NCBI RefSeq assembly: GCF_020283565.1
Contig: NC_060061.1
Span: 2,170,001-2,234,000 of the forward strand
Direction of reading: 5' to 3'
Length of the DNA stretch: 64,000 nucleotides
Source of the DNA: Trifolium pratense
Taxonomy: Eukaryota > Streptophyta > Magnoliopsida > Fabales > Fabaceae
Position 1 is the first letter of the stretch; each line of letters begins with the position of its first letter. The position numbers and the translations under genes were made by a program. Of this stretch, positions 33,982 through 46,431 are shown in pieces. The notes beneath the pieces were generated by a model. It was not told the DNA's origin, did no database searches, and saw nothing but the letters and a program-made list of their open reading frames with translations.

Positions 33982-36535
33982 TAGGACTGTTCATGGTTCG
34001 GTTTTTTCAAATAACCGAACCATATCAATGGTTCGAAAAAACCGAACCGAACCGTTATGATTTATGGTTAATCAACTGAATTACAATTATGGTTCAGTTA
34101 ATCGATTTTTAACTATTTACCGAACCGAACCATTAGGCACCTCAAACTCAACTATTTTTATGGTTAACCAAACTGTTTTTAATTCAAACATACACTAATA
34201 TCGATTTATATAGACTTGTAAATTTAGTTTTGTTACATATGCAATAAAACAATCAAGTATTGAAACTCCAAAACAACCAAGTGTTGAAATACTTGTTCAA
34301 AAAAAAAAAACTAAGTGTGGAAACACCAAGCTTTTCCTATTCAACTTAAATAAACACTTGAAAACAAAAAAAAAAATCTCTTCAATTTGCAAGGACTTCT
34401 ACAGTTTCATATCATCAATGTTGGCAGTGGCAATTCCTGAACCTGGAGATGTTATCTCTGCATTCATAGAGTGATTTAATTACTTTTCATGAATGAATAT
34501 AAATTCCAAAAGGCAAATAAATATAAGTAAAGGTACCTTGCTCTAATCTATGGATCTCATCGATGTCCTCACGAGAAAATAATGAGAGAGATGCTCCTTT
34601 CAACCAGTCTTGTGTACAAACAAGTGCTTCCACCATTTTGGGCGTTAGGCAAGTGCGATAGTCACTAACAACCCTTCCACCAGTGCTGAATGCAGACTCT
34701 AAATCTACAGTAGTGGCGGGAATAGCTAGCAGCTCTCGTGCTATGCTTGCCAAAATAGAGTACTTAGTTGAGTTGGCTTTCCACCAACCTAAGTTGTCAA
34801 GATCAACTAATGGATTGTAAGGTACTCGATCTTCTTTAAAATATGATTCAATTTCAGTCTTAGGATCATCCTTATGGCCAGTTTTTTTACTATAGTGACA
34901 CATAATATCATCATCATCATTTGGCCGTGTTGCTGGTTGGCTAGATTGAGAGGAGTCATCACTACCTACACAATAAAATTGAAAAGAAATGATATCATTA
35001 TAAAGGGCAAGAAAATTCATGTGAATATATAAGTGATTACAAGGAATATCAGATATATACAAATTCATAAACAAACTGAACCTGATCAAGTGACATAAAG
35101 CAGCTATATATTAATTCATAAACAAACTAGAAAATGACAGTATATATTTTCTTATGACCTGTGTATAGATTATCACTCATCATCACTAATTATATTCCAA
35201 ATTAAGCAAACCAGTAGCTAGGCACCAAACCACTAGTTAGGCACAAGGAATCCCAAATTCACTTAAAATCCCAAATTTGATCTTCCTTTGGTTAAGGGCA
35301 CCAAACTAGTAGCTAGGCACAAGGAATCTCGCCATGTTAAAACAGAACACACACATCTATCTGCGCTTTGGTGTGTGTTTTGGTTCGGTGCTTTGCTTTG
35401 GAGTGCCCTCTGTGTTGCAGTTTTTTTCCTCTGTTTTTAGGACCTTTCATCTATGTTTGTTTAGGGGGTATGGGGCGTTTGGTCCCTGCTACTCCTATTT
35501 AATTGTATTGCTTCTCCCTCCCTTGACATGTCTTATGCTTTGGCCTTGAGGTTTAATAAAATTTGCTGTTTCAAAAAAAAAATTATTTTAATGAACAAAA
35601 ATAACTGCACAATAAAAAGTTGGAGCAATATCTGAATATTGAGCATAATTTTTTTTAAGAGAAGAGTCCAATATTTTCTTTAGATCATCATTCTTTTTGC
35701 CATACAAATGGGTAATATAAAACTCCGCTATAGCCTTTTTCACCCATGGATCAAGAACAAAAGCAATCAACAACAAGATATTTATATTATCAGGATATCC
35801 CCAATAATTGTCAAATTTAGTTTTCATCTTCTTCGCCGTGTCCTTGATGTTTGCATCATTACACTCTAAGTACTTAATGATCCCTTTCCCAATGTAGAAT
35901 ACCTCTTTCATATAGGAAGCACTAGTGACATATAAAGATTTAGACAAACGAGTTGTGGATTTATAAAACAACTCAAGCAAGGGAAGCACCGAGACAACAT
36001 ATAATCCCAATCCTTTTCCTGTAATCCATCTACTGATTTAAGGAGCATTTCAAGCTGAAATGTGCGATCTCGTATATAGAACAAGTCAAAAGCATCTTTA
36101 TACTTGACAGCAACATTCAACATCAGATAAGTTGAATTCCATAGGGTTTCAACATCGAGTACAACAACACCTTTATATGAAACTTTTGCATTTGTTGCAC
36201 ATACCATGAAACTATCCAATCTAGTTGAAGAGGATTTGACATATTTAACCGCATCACGAATCATTGGAACTGAGCCTTTGTCCTTTTTCATACATGATTT
36301 CACAATTAAGTTCAAGACATGCGTACAACAACGCATGTGCATAAAATCCTCATTCAAGACATGATTGTCCCAACTCCCAAGATCTCATTCTTGCCTTTAG
36401 ATATCTCATCATAGCTATAGCATTGTCAACCGTTATACTTAAGATTTTACTCAACCCCCAACTCTTTAAGTAACCATCAACATATTGTCCAATCATGGTC
36501 TGGCCAGCCCAGACACTCGCCTGTGCTCGGCCCAA
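33982..36535 (-). pseudogene. Broken hAT transposase with one recognisable element end
   Basis: Blocks on the minus strand are: WGLSKILSITVDNA at 36450-36420; FMHMRCCTHVLNLIVKSC after a frameshift (36350 down); YKDAFDLFYIRDRTF; then FDNYWGYPDNINILLLIAFV and LDPWVKKAIAEFY (about 35820-35710). The dimerisation domain follows at 34800-34610: LGWWKANSTKYSILASIARE, LLAIPATTVDLESAFSTGGR and LTPKMVEALVCTQDWLKG. The order is that of plant hAT transposases with an RNase H-like core and C-terminal hAT domain. At least two frameshifts and an inserted LINE tail break it. The low end (33982) starts TAGGACTGTTCATGGTTCGG, a plausible terminus. The opposite terminus and N-terminal zinc finger are missing. 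Confidence 0.8.
35330..35588 (+). mobile_element. LINE 3' untranslated end with A-tail inside the hAT remnant
   Basis: TATGCTTTGGCCTTGAGGTT, then AATAAAATTTGCTGTTTC and a run of A, is a typical legume L1 3' end on the plus strand. It interrupts the hAT coding blocks. Direct copies of CTAGGCAC and CACAAGGAATC at 35215-35330 lie next to it, and their origin is unclear. Confidence 0.55.
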
Positions 36536-36690
36536 AACTTTTGGTATATTAGGGGTTAGATTAAGGTAAAATTGAAATTTTCAGAGATTAATTTAGGGGA
36601 AAACTGAGATATTTTGTTCAAAATTGAAATTTTTTGTGCAAAACTGAGATCTTGTCCGGGGTTTAAAAATTTTCTAGCTTCGCCACTGCA
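36494..36690. mobile_element. Unclassified short repeat with wording like 12357-12568
   Basis: TGGTCTGGCCAGCCCAGAC, then GGGGTTAGATTAAGG, several CAAAACTGAGAT phrases, ending TCTAGCTTCGCCACTGCA. It replaces the expected N-terminal part of the hAT transposase, so it may mark the truncation point. Confidence 0.35.
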
Positions 36691-36779
36691 TTTATGTATT
36701 GATTAACAAGATCTGTTCACGATTGTTTTTGATTTTATCCTTTGACATTTTCAATAACCAAAAGCACCTTTTGTTTTGA

Positions 36780-37255
36780 GTTTTTACTTTTTTTATATTG
36801 ATGAAGGTCTAAGTTCGGAAAAGATAGGATTACAACAAGATCAACCTACATTAAAAAAAAAAAAAAAAAGAGATCAACCTAGGGGTAGTGTGCCCCTAGC
36901 CCCATTACATCAGCAAAAACAAATATACTAATTTCACCAAGACAAGTGTCAAATAAATGCAAAGTAAAATCCATCAAACAACCCATCGTTGCTAATGCAT
37001 CCGCACAACAATAAACTTCCCTATATGCATGACAAATTGTCACCTCCCAATCCAAGTTCAAAATGTTTTGAACAAACCTCACCAAAGTTATCGCCATATC
37101 ACTTCCGGTAACTCTAGTTTAAATCACCTTAACAACAACTAACGAATCAATAGACAACTCAACTACTTGAAATTCCAACTTTCTCGCATACCCCAATCTC
37201 TCCAAAACTCCCAGCAACTCTACCACCAAAGCGATACAAACTTCATGTCACTTTA
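36780..37255 (-). mobile_element. LINE 3' fragment with RNase H-like domain remnant
   Basis: The minus strand reads ALVVELLGVLERLGYARKLE, then VELSIDSLVVVKVI, a stop, then VTICHAYREVYCCADALA. These are RNase H-like features: Asp in IDS, and His with an ADALA end. A 3' untranslated tail with T- and A-rich runs follows to about 36790. Confidence 0.65.
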
Positions 37256-37259
37256 AAAA

Positions 37260-38990
37260 CCAAAATAAGATTTTTCTTTTAAATCTCATTTCAGTTTTTA
37301 CTTTTTAGTTAAGTCACTTTATTTATCTCCCATCACTATGACCTCACTTAAAATAAAATTTGACAAATATCCTAAAGCTCATATTAGTAAGCACAAAAAT
37401 TCACCCTTTTTATTTCTTTAGAAATTTGTTAGTTGTGATTATCGTGTTGGTTTTTATAATCTTTAAAGTTCCAAATAACAAAAAAAAAATTCTCAATTAC
37501 TCATCAAGAACAATCTCCAATTTTTCTCATTTCCTCTTTCAACCTTTTACTTTGTATCTTTTCAAAAAAACCTTTTACTTTGTAAATTCCAACACAAGAA
37601 TACATTAGACAAAACTTTGATCCTTCTGTTGGTGATTTCTCATTTCCTTGTTATCCAAAGTGTTTTCCAACCCTAAAATTCCTCTCAGGAGACACTAAAC
37701 CTTAGCCCTCAAGATTTCTTCTGCATTCTTCTTCAAAAACCGCTCAAAATACTAGTTTTTAAACCAGATTTGCATGCGGCCACAAAGGTTGTTGAATTTT
37801 CACAAGGTTGCCAAGTTCACCTGTAAGGCTGGATTTCTGAAAGAAAATTTTAATTTTTCTCCTGATCTAGTCACATTGCGGCCCAAAACACCGGCCAAAC
37901 AAAAATTCACATAAAACACAATGAAAGATACAAGATAACATATTCACCAAAAGAAATAAAAATACAAGATACATATAATAATTTTTCACCTTGCCTTCAA
38001 ATTAGGGGCAATGCTAATTATCCATCAATCACCTTCTACATATAAAATGTTGATTTGAGCCCAAGAACACACATTAACATTCTCTTTAAATTAATAATTA
38101 CACTGTTGTTTTATTCTTTCAAATTATTCCAATATAAGATTACATAATTGAATTGTTGTCATCATCATCATCATAAAAAAAAATTGCAGCAAAACGGCAC
38201 AAACTGCACAATAGCAAAAGTCTCACCTCAAATTCGTATGAGGCTTTTTGTTAATTTAAGATAAAACAAAATTATTTTTTAAAATTGTTCCCATAAAATA
38301 ATGCATTCTCTTTACATTGTTGTCATCATCTTGAAAATTTGCAGCAAATCGGCATATCAAATTGGTTGGAGGTGTAATTTTTCATGGTTAAAGAAATAAA
38401 AATTAAAACAAAACTAAAAATTCTAAATAATTTTTCATAAAATTTCAAGACATTCAAAAATACATTTTTTCTTTTAAATTATAAGGTCTCTACACAAGAC
38501 TAACAAAAACCCGTAAAAGTTGGCTACAAAACAAATGCGTAGTACAAGCAGAACACCAATGAAAATACTGAAACAGACATCAGCTAATAGAGATCTACTT
38601 CTAATCTCATATGAAATACACTTCTCAGCTTCCAAACCACTAGAGATGGCAGCAACTCAATTCATAGAGATGTCATTAGACACTAACTTCTCATCTTTGT
38701 TTAGTATTTTTCCTTTTCTTTATAATAAAAACTTGATTTGTTTGTACATACATGCATGTATGATGATTCCCGACACATTTGTTTTAAATTTTAATGGTAT
38801 TTTTTTATTCGTTATTCGTAAAAAAAACAATATTCAAAGGCTTACACGTTACATCATACAGAGACATTTATATATTAATTTTAATTTGTTGACAATGAAG
38901 TAGGAGTATACATCAAGGATTAATTTAGATTCCTATGCACCCGGTTTATGCAGAAACTAGTGTCTTTCGATTACCCCTATACTATATTAT
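37260..38990. other. Intergenic DNA, no recognised feature
   Basis: AT-rich. Two related phrases with TTGCAGCAAA and CGGCA occur near 38186 and 38340. An ATC microsatellite lies at 38160. The open frame at 38520-38903 shows no family features and is not called. Confidence 0.4.
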
Positions 38991-39001
38991 TTGGGCTTTG
39001 G

Positions 39002-39363
39002 CTATAACATGCACAAGTGCACCATATGGTGCACGATGCACAAGTTAGCATTTTCATTATATTGGATATGAATTTTATAAAATTTATCGTTGGATTTAAA
39101 GTTTATATCATATAGATCATCCATAATTTTTTTTGAAAAAATTGAAAATCATTTGATATGTTATTGAGACTCGTCAAAATTAACGGTTTATAAATTTTTA
39201 TTAAATACCGTTAATCCTTATGAGTCTCAATAACATATCAAATTATTTTTAATTTTTTTAAATTTTCTTACGAACGGTGAATTTTATAAAATTCGTATTC
39301 GATATAATAAAATCGCTAATATGTGCACCGTGCACCATATGATGCACTTGTGCATGTTAGAAC
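39002..39363. mobile_element. Foldback element with arms of about 150 bases or more
   Basis: TATAACATGCACAAGTGCAC at the left is mirrored by GTGCACTTGTGCATGTTAGA-like sequence at the right. CACCATATGGTGCACG pairs with GTGCACCATATGATG, TTTGATATGTTATTGAGACT with AGTCTCAATAACATATCAAA, and AATTAACGGT with ACCGTTAAT around the centre. Relatives are at 2343-2490 and 40855-41115. Confidence 0.78.
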
Positions 39364-39514
39364 TTGTCATTTGGTGGACTTGTTTTGCTTTTGAAATTTT
39401 CAAGTTAGTACTATTTAAAATTAATTAAGACAACTAATTTTTCTCTGTACCAACAAGAAAAAAATTCCAATTATGTAGAGTACTTTTTTTTTAGAAAGAA
39501 TTATGTAGAGTACT

Positions 39515-39598
39515 AGGTTTAGTCTAGTGGTGAAGAATTTGAGTAACATGCATGAGGTCTTGGGTTCGATCATCTACTCCACCGTAAACCAAAAAAAG
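39515..39598 (+). mobile_element. Short SINE with near-perfect target duplication
   Basis: GGTTTAGTCTAGTGGTGAAG (box A region) and TTGGGTTCGATCATC (box B) precede an A-rich tail. TTATGTAGAGTACT (39501-39514) and TTATGTAGAATACT (39599-39612) differ at one base. A third copy of the flank lies upstream near 39472. Confidence 0.72.
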
Positions 39599-39849
39599 TT
39601 ATGTAGAATACTTATTTATACATAGTTTCGTCCTACCGTTATTTTTTTGGCAGAGAAAGATGGGTCGAAGTTAAAAAAAAATAAACTATAAAGTTACACG
39701 AATATAAGTAGGCATGTAAAGTGCTGAAAATTTCATAAAAAATGAGACTTGAAATTCCACTAGGGAAAGTCTACATAACATGAATTTGAAATGAATTTAT
39801 AGAAAAGCTGAAATTAGCAGGTCAGTCGCACTTCTATTTCCCTCCCGCC

Positions 39850-40190
39850 ATTGATGATTGAACTCCACTTGCTAATTCAACTCCAAAAGGTCTCATATAT
39901 GACGTCCCAAAGTAAGCGGTTTACCATTAATTTCGACATACCCCATGATCATGTCAACCAAGATTTTTGAGTCACTTTTCACATGAAGATGATGAAAACA
40001 TTGTCTTCACACAAGCTGCATACCCAAGTACATCCCCCACAACTTCGCACTAAGAGCATCACAAGTTTCAATTTTACGTAAGTACCCTATTAGTCATTTG
40101 CGCATAAGACCACCGCATCCAGCTAGCACTATGTATATCCTTATATGCTCCGTCACAATCAAGCTTGACTCACTCTTCTAAAGTTTTCAC
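39850..40190 (-). mobile_element. LINE RNase H-like fragment, heavily mutated
   Basis: On the minus strand KLDCDGAYKDIHSAS, then KIETCDALSAKLWGMYLGMQ, then HHLHVKSDSKILVDMI, appear in shifting frames. They match the RNase H-like end of plant LINEs (CDGA start, SDS acidic residue). Stops and frameshifts are frequent. Confidence 0.6.
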
Positions 40191-40854
40191 TATAGTCACA
40201 ATTTTTTAGAATAACTCACAACTTCCCTCACTTTTATGGATACAACGATGACCTGATTAGTGTCGATTCAATACATAAGTGTTTTCTCTTGTTAAATTTA
40301 AAGTGTGAGTCGTTAAGTCTCAAATTGATTACGAATGAGAATAATATTAAATTTATAAGAAACGTGATCTATAAATCTAATAATTTAAATTTTTTAGATG
40401 AGATGTGACGTCTTTCCCTCTTACAATCTTAAATCAATGTCTGTTAATTTACTAATATTTCATTTCAATTGTAATAAAAATAAATAAAATCATTAAGAGA
40501 CAAAGTCTATTCTTATCATAATCATAATTTTAAACATTTTGTGATAACACTAATCACTATATTGGCATTGGAATATGAAAGACAACATTTGTAACTTGTA
40601 TAAGCCGTCCAATGAAGAAAGTTCCAAATGATCCGTGACAACACAAAAACCAAAGGCAATTCCCTTGCCAGATTAGCCCAAAAATTATGGACTCTAATGC
40701 CATAGGCTGTTTCACAAGGTGAAACCACTGTCATCTACCGCGATTTTGCATCACTTGTTAGCATAAAAACAAGGAAAAGGCACCGTTAAAGAAACAAACG
40801 TGTAAAAATTAGAAGTTGTCTTGTTGGATATTTGGTAGACAAAATATTACTTTG

Positions 40855-41115
40855 ATATTTTAGATGATTTATATTAAATAGATTATTTGTGTAAAATTTC
40901 AGACAAATGCAAAATATTTGATATGCTATTGTGATACATAAAGATTAACAACATATAAAAAAAAACGCAAACCGTTAATTTTGATGTATTTCAAAAATAT
41001 ATCAAATAATTTTGGATTTGTCTGAAATTTTACACAAATGATCTATTTAATATAAACTTTCAATCCAACGGTGAATTTTATAAAATTTAAATCGATTAAA
41101 ATGTTATTTAGTGGT
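40855..41115. mobile_element. Foldback element related to 39002-39363
   Basis: GTGTAAAATTTCAGACAAAT near 40891 is mirrored by TTTGTCTGAAATTTTACAC near 41017. TCAATCCAACGGTGAATTTT is shared with the other two family members. Confidence 0.65.
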
Positions 41116-41119
41116 GTAA

Positions 41120-41970
41120 CATTTGATGTCAAACTAGTTGATGTCATTTGATCATGACCCTATAATTTTTTCTAAAATATAGAAGCTGTTTTTTTTTACT
41201 ATAACTTTTAAAAATTGTTGTTTAGCCTAGCTTCTTACTTTTAAGAAAAAATAAGAGAAAAAAAAGTTAGGTCAAACGGCACTAGTTGATAATAATATAA
41301 CTTGTCAAAAAGTCAATAATTTTTAAAAAATAAAATATCTTATGTTAGGACTAGAAGCCGTAATTATATTATTAATTATTTATAAATAATTGAATATGTT
41401 GTTTGTCAAACATCAATTATGCAAGCTCGTTAGCAATGGTATAGGTCACATAAAAGACGAACTAACGATTAACAAACCTGTCCTTTGATACTGTCAAAAA
41501 AAAAAAAAAACTGTCCTTTGAAAATAACGAAACAACAATGGCCAAGAGGCAATGTCAACGTAATTTTTTAAGGAGATTTATCTATAATTATATAGATGTA
41601 CTTTAAGAGTATTTTTTTAGTAAAATAAATTAATATAGTATATTATTGTTAAAGAAGAACTATAAACACTTTTTTAATTTTTTGACATATAGAACTATTT
41701 TACTTAAGGTGATTACTGATTACCTATATGCTATATTATATATAACGTAATATTAATTAGTGTTTTTGGAACACTATTTTTTTTTCAATAATTCTTTGGG
41801 ACACTAGCTAATTACTAAGAAACTAAAATAAATAAGTTTTTTTTTTTAAGGAACAAAAATAAATAAGTTGTATATTAAAAAGTAAAAACAATGTATTTGT
41901 TTCTACCCAAAAAAAAAACAATGTATTTGCATGCGTCAAAAAAAGAATTCGACTACACTATGATGTATAC
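41120..41970. other. AT-rich intergenic DNA, no recognised feature
   Basis: Homopolymer-rich. AAACAATGTATTTG repeats near 41887 and 41918 just before the LINE fragment. No gene is supported. Confidence 0.4.
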
Positions 41971-41979
41971 GCTTTTTTC

Positions 41980-42798
41980 ACCTGCGTTTCTGCTCAATCC
42001 AGTTGGCAAGCAGCTGGACTGTCATCTGTCTTGGGTTCCGCAGCTTGTCAGCAAGGTAGTGCGGCAGAAAGAGTGTTTGCCTTGTGTCGGAATGAGGATT
42101 ACGCTACTATAGGTAGAGTGGCTACGCTGTTATGGAGTATATGGCATAACTGAAATGATAAAATTTGGAATGATAATGCTAGAAGTCCAGACCAAATTGG
42201 CAGGGCTGCGTTTGATCATTGAAACGAGTAGGTTACATTCCATAAGTTGCGAAGTAACGATGATCCTGATGTTCCGCTTGTCAGCACCAATCGGTGGGAA
42301 AAGCCTCGTATAGGATAGTTAAAGTGCAATGTAGATGCAGCATTTTTTGTCAGTGCAGGTAGGACCGCGATGGGTGCTTGTTTTCGTAATAATTCTGGTA
42401 AGTTTATGGCTGTAATTACGCAATGGAAGCAACTGACTTTATCAACAGAGGAGGGTGAAGCATGGGCATTATTGCAAGCTATGAATGAAGCTAAGAGTAG
42501 AAGTTTTGAAAGCGTCCAATTTGAAAGCGACTCTCAAGTGTTGGTTGATGCTATTCGTACCAAACGGCGAGGGCACTCAGAATTTATTTCAATCGTTAAT
42601 GAGATTATTCTTGTTATGTTATCATGTGTGAACTTTGAAGTTAAGTTTATTAGGAGACAAGTGAATTCAGTTGCTCACACTTTAGCTAGGGCGGCCAATT
42701 CTTGGACTAGTTTTCATAGATTTGAGATTATTTCTTCATGTATTGAACTTTTGATGAGTAATGAAATGCAGTAAGTTTGTTTGGTTAAAAAAAAAAAG
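41980..42798 (+). mobile_element. LINE 3' end with RNase H-like domain and A-tail
   Basis: Frames read RVFALCRNEDYATIGRVATL, LWSIWHN, a stop, later LKCNVDAAFFVSAG. A clean 134-codon frame (42370-42774) then gives MGACFRNNSGKFMAVITQWK, TEEGEAWALLQAMNEAKS, VQFESDSQVLVDAI and RRQVNSVAHTLARAA, the RNase H-like domain (RVT_3 type) of plant LINEs. TTTGTTTGGTT followed by a run of A ends it. At least two stops upstream make it inactive. The 3' fragment at 2815-2909 belongs to the same family. Confidence 0.8.
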
Positions 42799-43458
42799 TA
42801 TCACAATTATTTTAGAAAATGCACCAATAATACCGCAACTCCATTCATTTTAGTTGCTGTATTTGTAAAAAAAATAGAGTAAGTTATCTGTCATTTTCAA
42901 AGTAAGTGCAATATTGGATTTGGCTATTGTTTTGTCAATATTATTACTTAAATATTTATCATAGACAAACAATTTTGTTAAAAACATGCAATAAAATTTA
43001 AGGACTTTTTTAAATATGTAAATAACTTTAAAATTAAAATGATACAATATATACATGAATCGTAGTTTCAACTTTAAATTTTCCACTTTTTTATTTTAAA
43101 AGATGAAGCTCCTATCACTAAACTATTTATATAAAAAATGATACATAGTGAACTCAATATATATTTATTTATTTTGAGCAGATAGTGAACTCAAATTTAA
43201 AATCATGATAGTTGTAACTTGTAAAGTAATGCACTCTAAATTATTTTATTTTTTTTTGTGAGCAATGCACTCTAAATTTAGTTAGCATCGATCATCTGCT
43301 GGCCACTAGTAGCATGAGACAAAATATGTGATGCAAGGCAGGGCCATGTATGTTGACTTCAGTTTTTGTTATGCGTCTACGTAGAGCTTCTTTCTTTTTT
43401 AATTTTTTTAAAAAATTATTGTGTTTAGTACATTATTAATAAGCGAATTTTACAAAGT

Positions 43459-43652
43459 TAGGTCAAGTATCATATATCCTTTTGATTCTGTTCTCCACTT
43501 AAAATTTGACACATCAACAATTTTTTACCATACATCCTATATATGTTTCCATTTTTAGTATTAATTTGTTAAAAGCTGACATGGAAAAAATTGTTGATGT
43601 GTCAAATTTTAAGTAGAGAACATAACCAAAAGCATGTATGGTACTTGACTTA
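43459..43652. mobile_element. Foldback MITE
   Basis: GGTCAAGTATCATATATCC is mirrored by GTATGGTACTTGAC, and CTTAAAATTTGACACATCAA by TTGATGTGTCAAATTTTAAG. Length is about 194 bases. Confidence 0.7.
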
Positions 43653-43664
43653 AGTTTTAGTTAA

Positions 43665-44010
43665 TGATCACTTCTGTAGTACGTTGTTCTTAATTAGTCC
43701 AATATGTTGATCTGATTCGGTAAGACTCTTCTTAACGATCCAATTGTGATATCAGAGTCAAGTTGAAGAGCAATAAGTTAGTAGTGATATAGTTTACAGA
43801 CATGAAGAGACTCATACTTGAGGGAAGATATTGATATCTATTAAGTGCGTGTGAATTAAGTCTAACATTGTTTAGAAGTGTTAAAGTAAACATAATGTCT
43901 TAAAATTTTGTGTAAAGATATAGCGTTAATAATTCCTTGTGCGGTTGTTTTTAATTCAGTATGTTGATCTAACTCACATAGATATCCCCTAACTAATTAA
44001 CAACCAAATA
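43665..44010 (+). mobile_element. Possible TRIM-like remnant
   Basis: TGATATCAGAGTCAAG near 43747 resembles a tRNA-Met primer site and CTTGAGGGAAGATATTG near 43818 a polypurine tract with LTR start. AATATGTTGATCTGATTC (43700) and AGTATGTTGATCTAACTC (43959) are the best-matching parts of the presumed LTRs. Ends and target duplication were not found. Confidence 0.4.
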
Positions 44011-44158
44011 TTTTATTATGCAATCAAACATACAGTAATAATTTAAGTTACTTCTACAATTTTTATGTTATTCACTTCGTCATGTTAAACTTCTCTGATA
44101 GAAAAATATTATTATGATTTTTTTGTGATAAATTTTAGTATCAATATTCGTGACACAA

Positions 44159-44371
44159 CCCATTTGGGGTTGGTCTAGTAGTGTTGGCTTGAATCCTTGG
44201 AGTATGTTTTTCTCAAGGTTTAAGTTCGATTTCCTCTGGTGCCAATTTCGGTGGACTAAGTCTATAGGAGCAAAAAAAAATTGACTTTAAATGGGTCCTC
44301 ACAAGCGGGCAATGAGAATAGTTCCCTTAAATTAGTCGGTCGTAAGGCCGGATACCAAATTTTAAAAAAAA
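44159..44371 (+). mobile_element. SINE with 16-bp target duplication
   Basis: CATTTGGGGTTGGTCTAGTA (box A region), TTTAAGTTCGATTTCC (box B) and GGTGCCAATTTCGGTGGAC match the SINE at 23212-23332. A further 3' segment (GGTCCTCACAAGCGGGCAAT, TAGTCGGTCGTAAGGCCGGA) is absent from that copy. AATATTCGTGACACAA occurs at 44143-44158 and 44372-44387. Confidence 0.87.
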
Positions 44372-44389
44372 AATATTCGTGACACAAAA

Positions 44390-46430
44390 CATCAACACAC
44401 AATACCGAGTTATGTTTTCCGATCGTGGTGATCGATCTACCAAAAAAATGTTTTTCTAGTGACGTCGATATTTTTTAATTTGTAATTGGAATTTTCTCTT
44501 TGAGTTTTCTAATCAGTTTGTCAATGGAGAAAAACTGTTGGATGCATATGTGGAATTATTTAAGTATTTTAGCCTTTTCCCCATACATCATGCATCAATC
44601 TCCTTCTAGGATTCTAGGAATCACATATGCATTTTTTTTCCAACTTTATTGTGCATCCATTCACACTAATTATTTCCAAATGCAATAGAGCCAGTCATAC
44701 TCTATTTTTTTTCTCCCACATTTTATGGTATTTTTTTTTTATAAGAACATTTTATCGTACTTTGCTATTACTTCGTCGAATTTCTCTTCAAATATTTATA
44801 TTGTGAAATATTAAGTTTTACATTGGTATACAATTCAAGTCCATATTTTAATTATGTACTTACAATAATTAAGAAAATTGTGTTAACCCTGCAATTTTTA
44901 AGATAAATTAATTTAAAAAGAATCTGAATTCAGCTTAAAGTAAATAAAGTCTAACTTGATTCATAAAAAAAATCAGACTCTATTATATTCTGCAACTTCC
45001 CCTTAAGAAAGAGGGTACATGCTTGTGGACCAATTGACTTTTTTTTTTTTTATCCTTTTTCTTAATTTTTTGACTAGGTCTTTTTCTAGAAAAAAATTTG
45101 TCTGTTTTTTCCTTTTTGACAATTGCTTGCAGTTGCATCACCAATATGTATGCAATTCAAATTGACTTTGCAATCAAGAAAGAACAAAAAAAAGTAAGTT
45201 GATTATTAACGTAATTTTCAGTAAAAAGAAAAAAAGGTACTGTATTATTTAACTTGTTTATTAAGTTTAGTCAGTAAAAAAGTATCAATTGCTTGGGAAT
45301 ACCTGCGAATTTTCCTGAAATACCAAAATCCATAGGAAAATGGTATGAGTGCAGAGTTCGGCAGGAAAATTCTTGGGAATACCTGCGGATTTTGCTGTTA
45401 AGTGTATTAAGAATATTGAAAATTAGCTACATATATTCATGAGAGGAAATACAAAGAGGCGAAGAAGTGAAATGACATAAAATCTTGAAGATTTCCAAGC
45501 TTGCAATGCCTTCACCTTGAGTTCTCTGCCCTCAAATTTGTTCTCTTTGTGTTTCCTTCCTTTCCGATATATATGTTAGAATGCTAAAAGCGATTATAAG
45601 TTGCCTTTATCTATGGCACTTAAGTGAAAATTTGTCGAGCGAACAAGGTGTTTTCCTAGCGAATTGATGTTTATTTTATAAAATAAAAAAGTAATGATGG
45701 TTCATTCCCAAGATCACTAAATTAAGCTACCTTAAATCGTAAATCGGATCGATGATTTTATTCTTAGCGATTTTGCGCTTGCAAAATCACCTTCAATTTT
45801 CTGACTTATCTTGCTTTCAACTCACTTTAACTTTGTTTTAGCTAGTGTACATAGGTTATAGTAGAGTTTATTTGTATTATTACATGCAAAATTATTTATG
45901 TGATTTATTCTCATTAATTATTTATATTACATTTAAAATTTGGACTAAAGTTAATCTAAATTTATTCATTAGTTTGTATCGAGCACTATCTTTATTTTTT
46001 TTTCTCTTTTTTTTTTTTTCTTAAACCAAACACACCCTTAATACATAAATTACCAAATGCCAAATGCATAAAGTACGTTGTTTGTAAAGTCATGGCCAAC
46101 AAATATTTGACTGGAATAATTTTATAGTGACCGATGAACCACAAAAGAGTGTTTTGAAAATTGGAGCAAAGTGAGCAACACACTTGAGTTGAGTCTCTCT
46201 CTCCCTCCTCTCGAAGTTACTTCCATTTGAAGAGAAAATTATTATAGGAGTACCATTTAACATGTTTACCTATTCCAAATAAAAATGTTTATATTGGTTC
46301 AAAAAAAATGTTATTTTATTTTATTACGAGAGTATTTATTTTATCAAGCATGTCAAATTACTTGATAAATAACTCTAAGTAGATTTAATTTGATAAAAGA
46401 AGACTTCCAAGTAGATTTAATATAAAAGTG
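44390..46430. other. Intergenic DNA, no gene recognised
   Basis: AT-rich. TTGGGAATACCTGCG is repeated near 45293 and 45373 with AATTTTCCTG-like companions, a small direct duplication. No coding frame is supported. Confidence 0.4.
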
Positions 46431-46431
46431 C

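Noticed and set aside
35334..35549. 71-codon frame with repeated Phe/Gly/Val
   Set aside because: It falls within a LINE 3' untranslated tail.
38520..38903. 127-codon frame as a gene
   Set aside because: No recognisable domain, AT-rich, no splice or homology support. Retained only as unassigned intergenic DNA.
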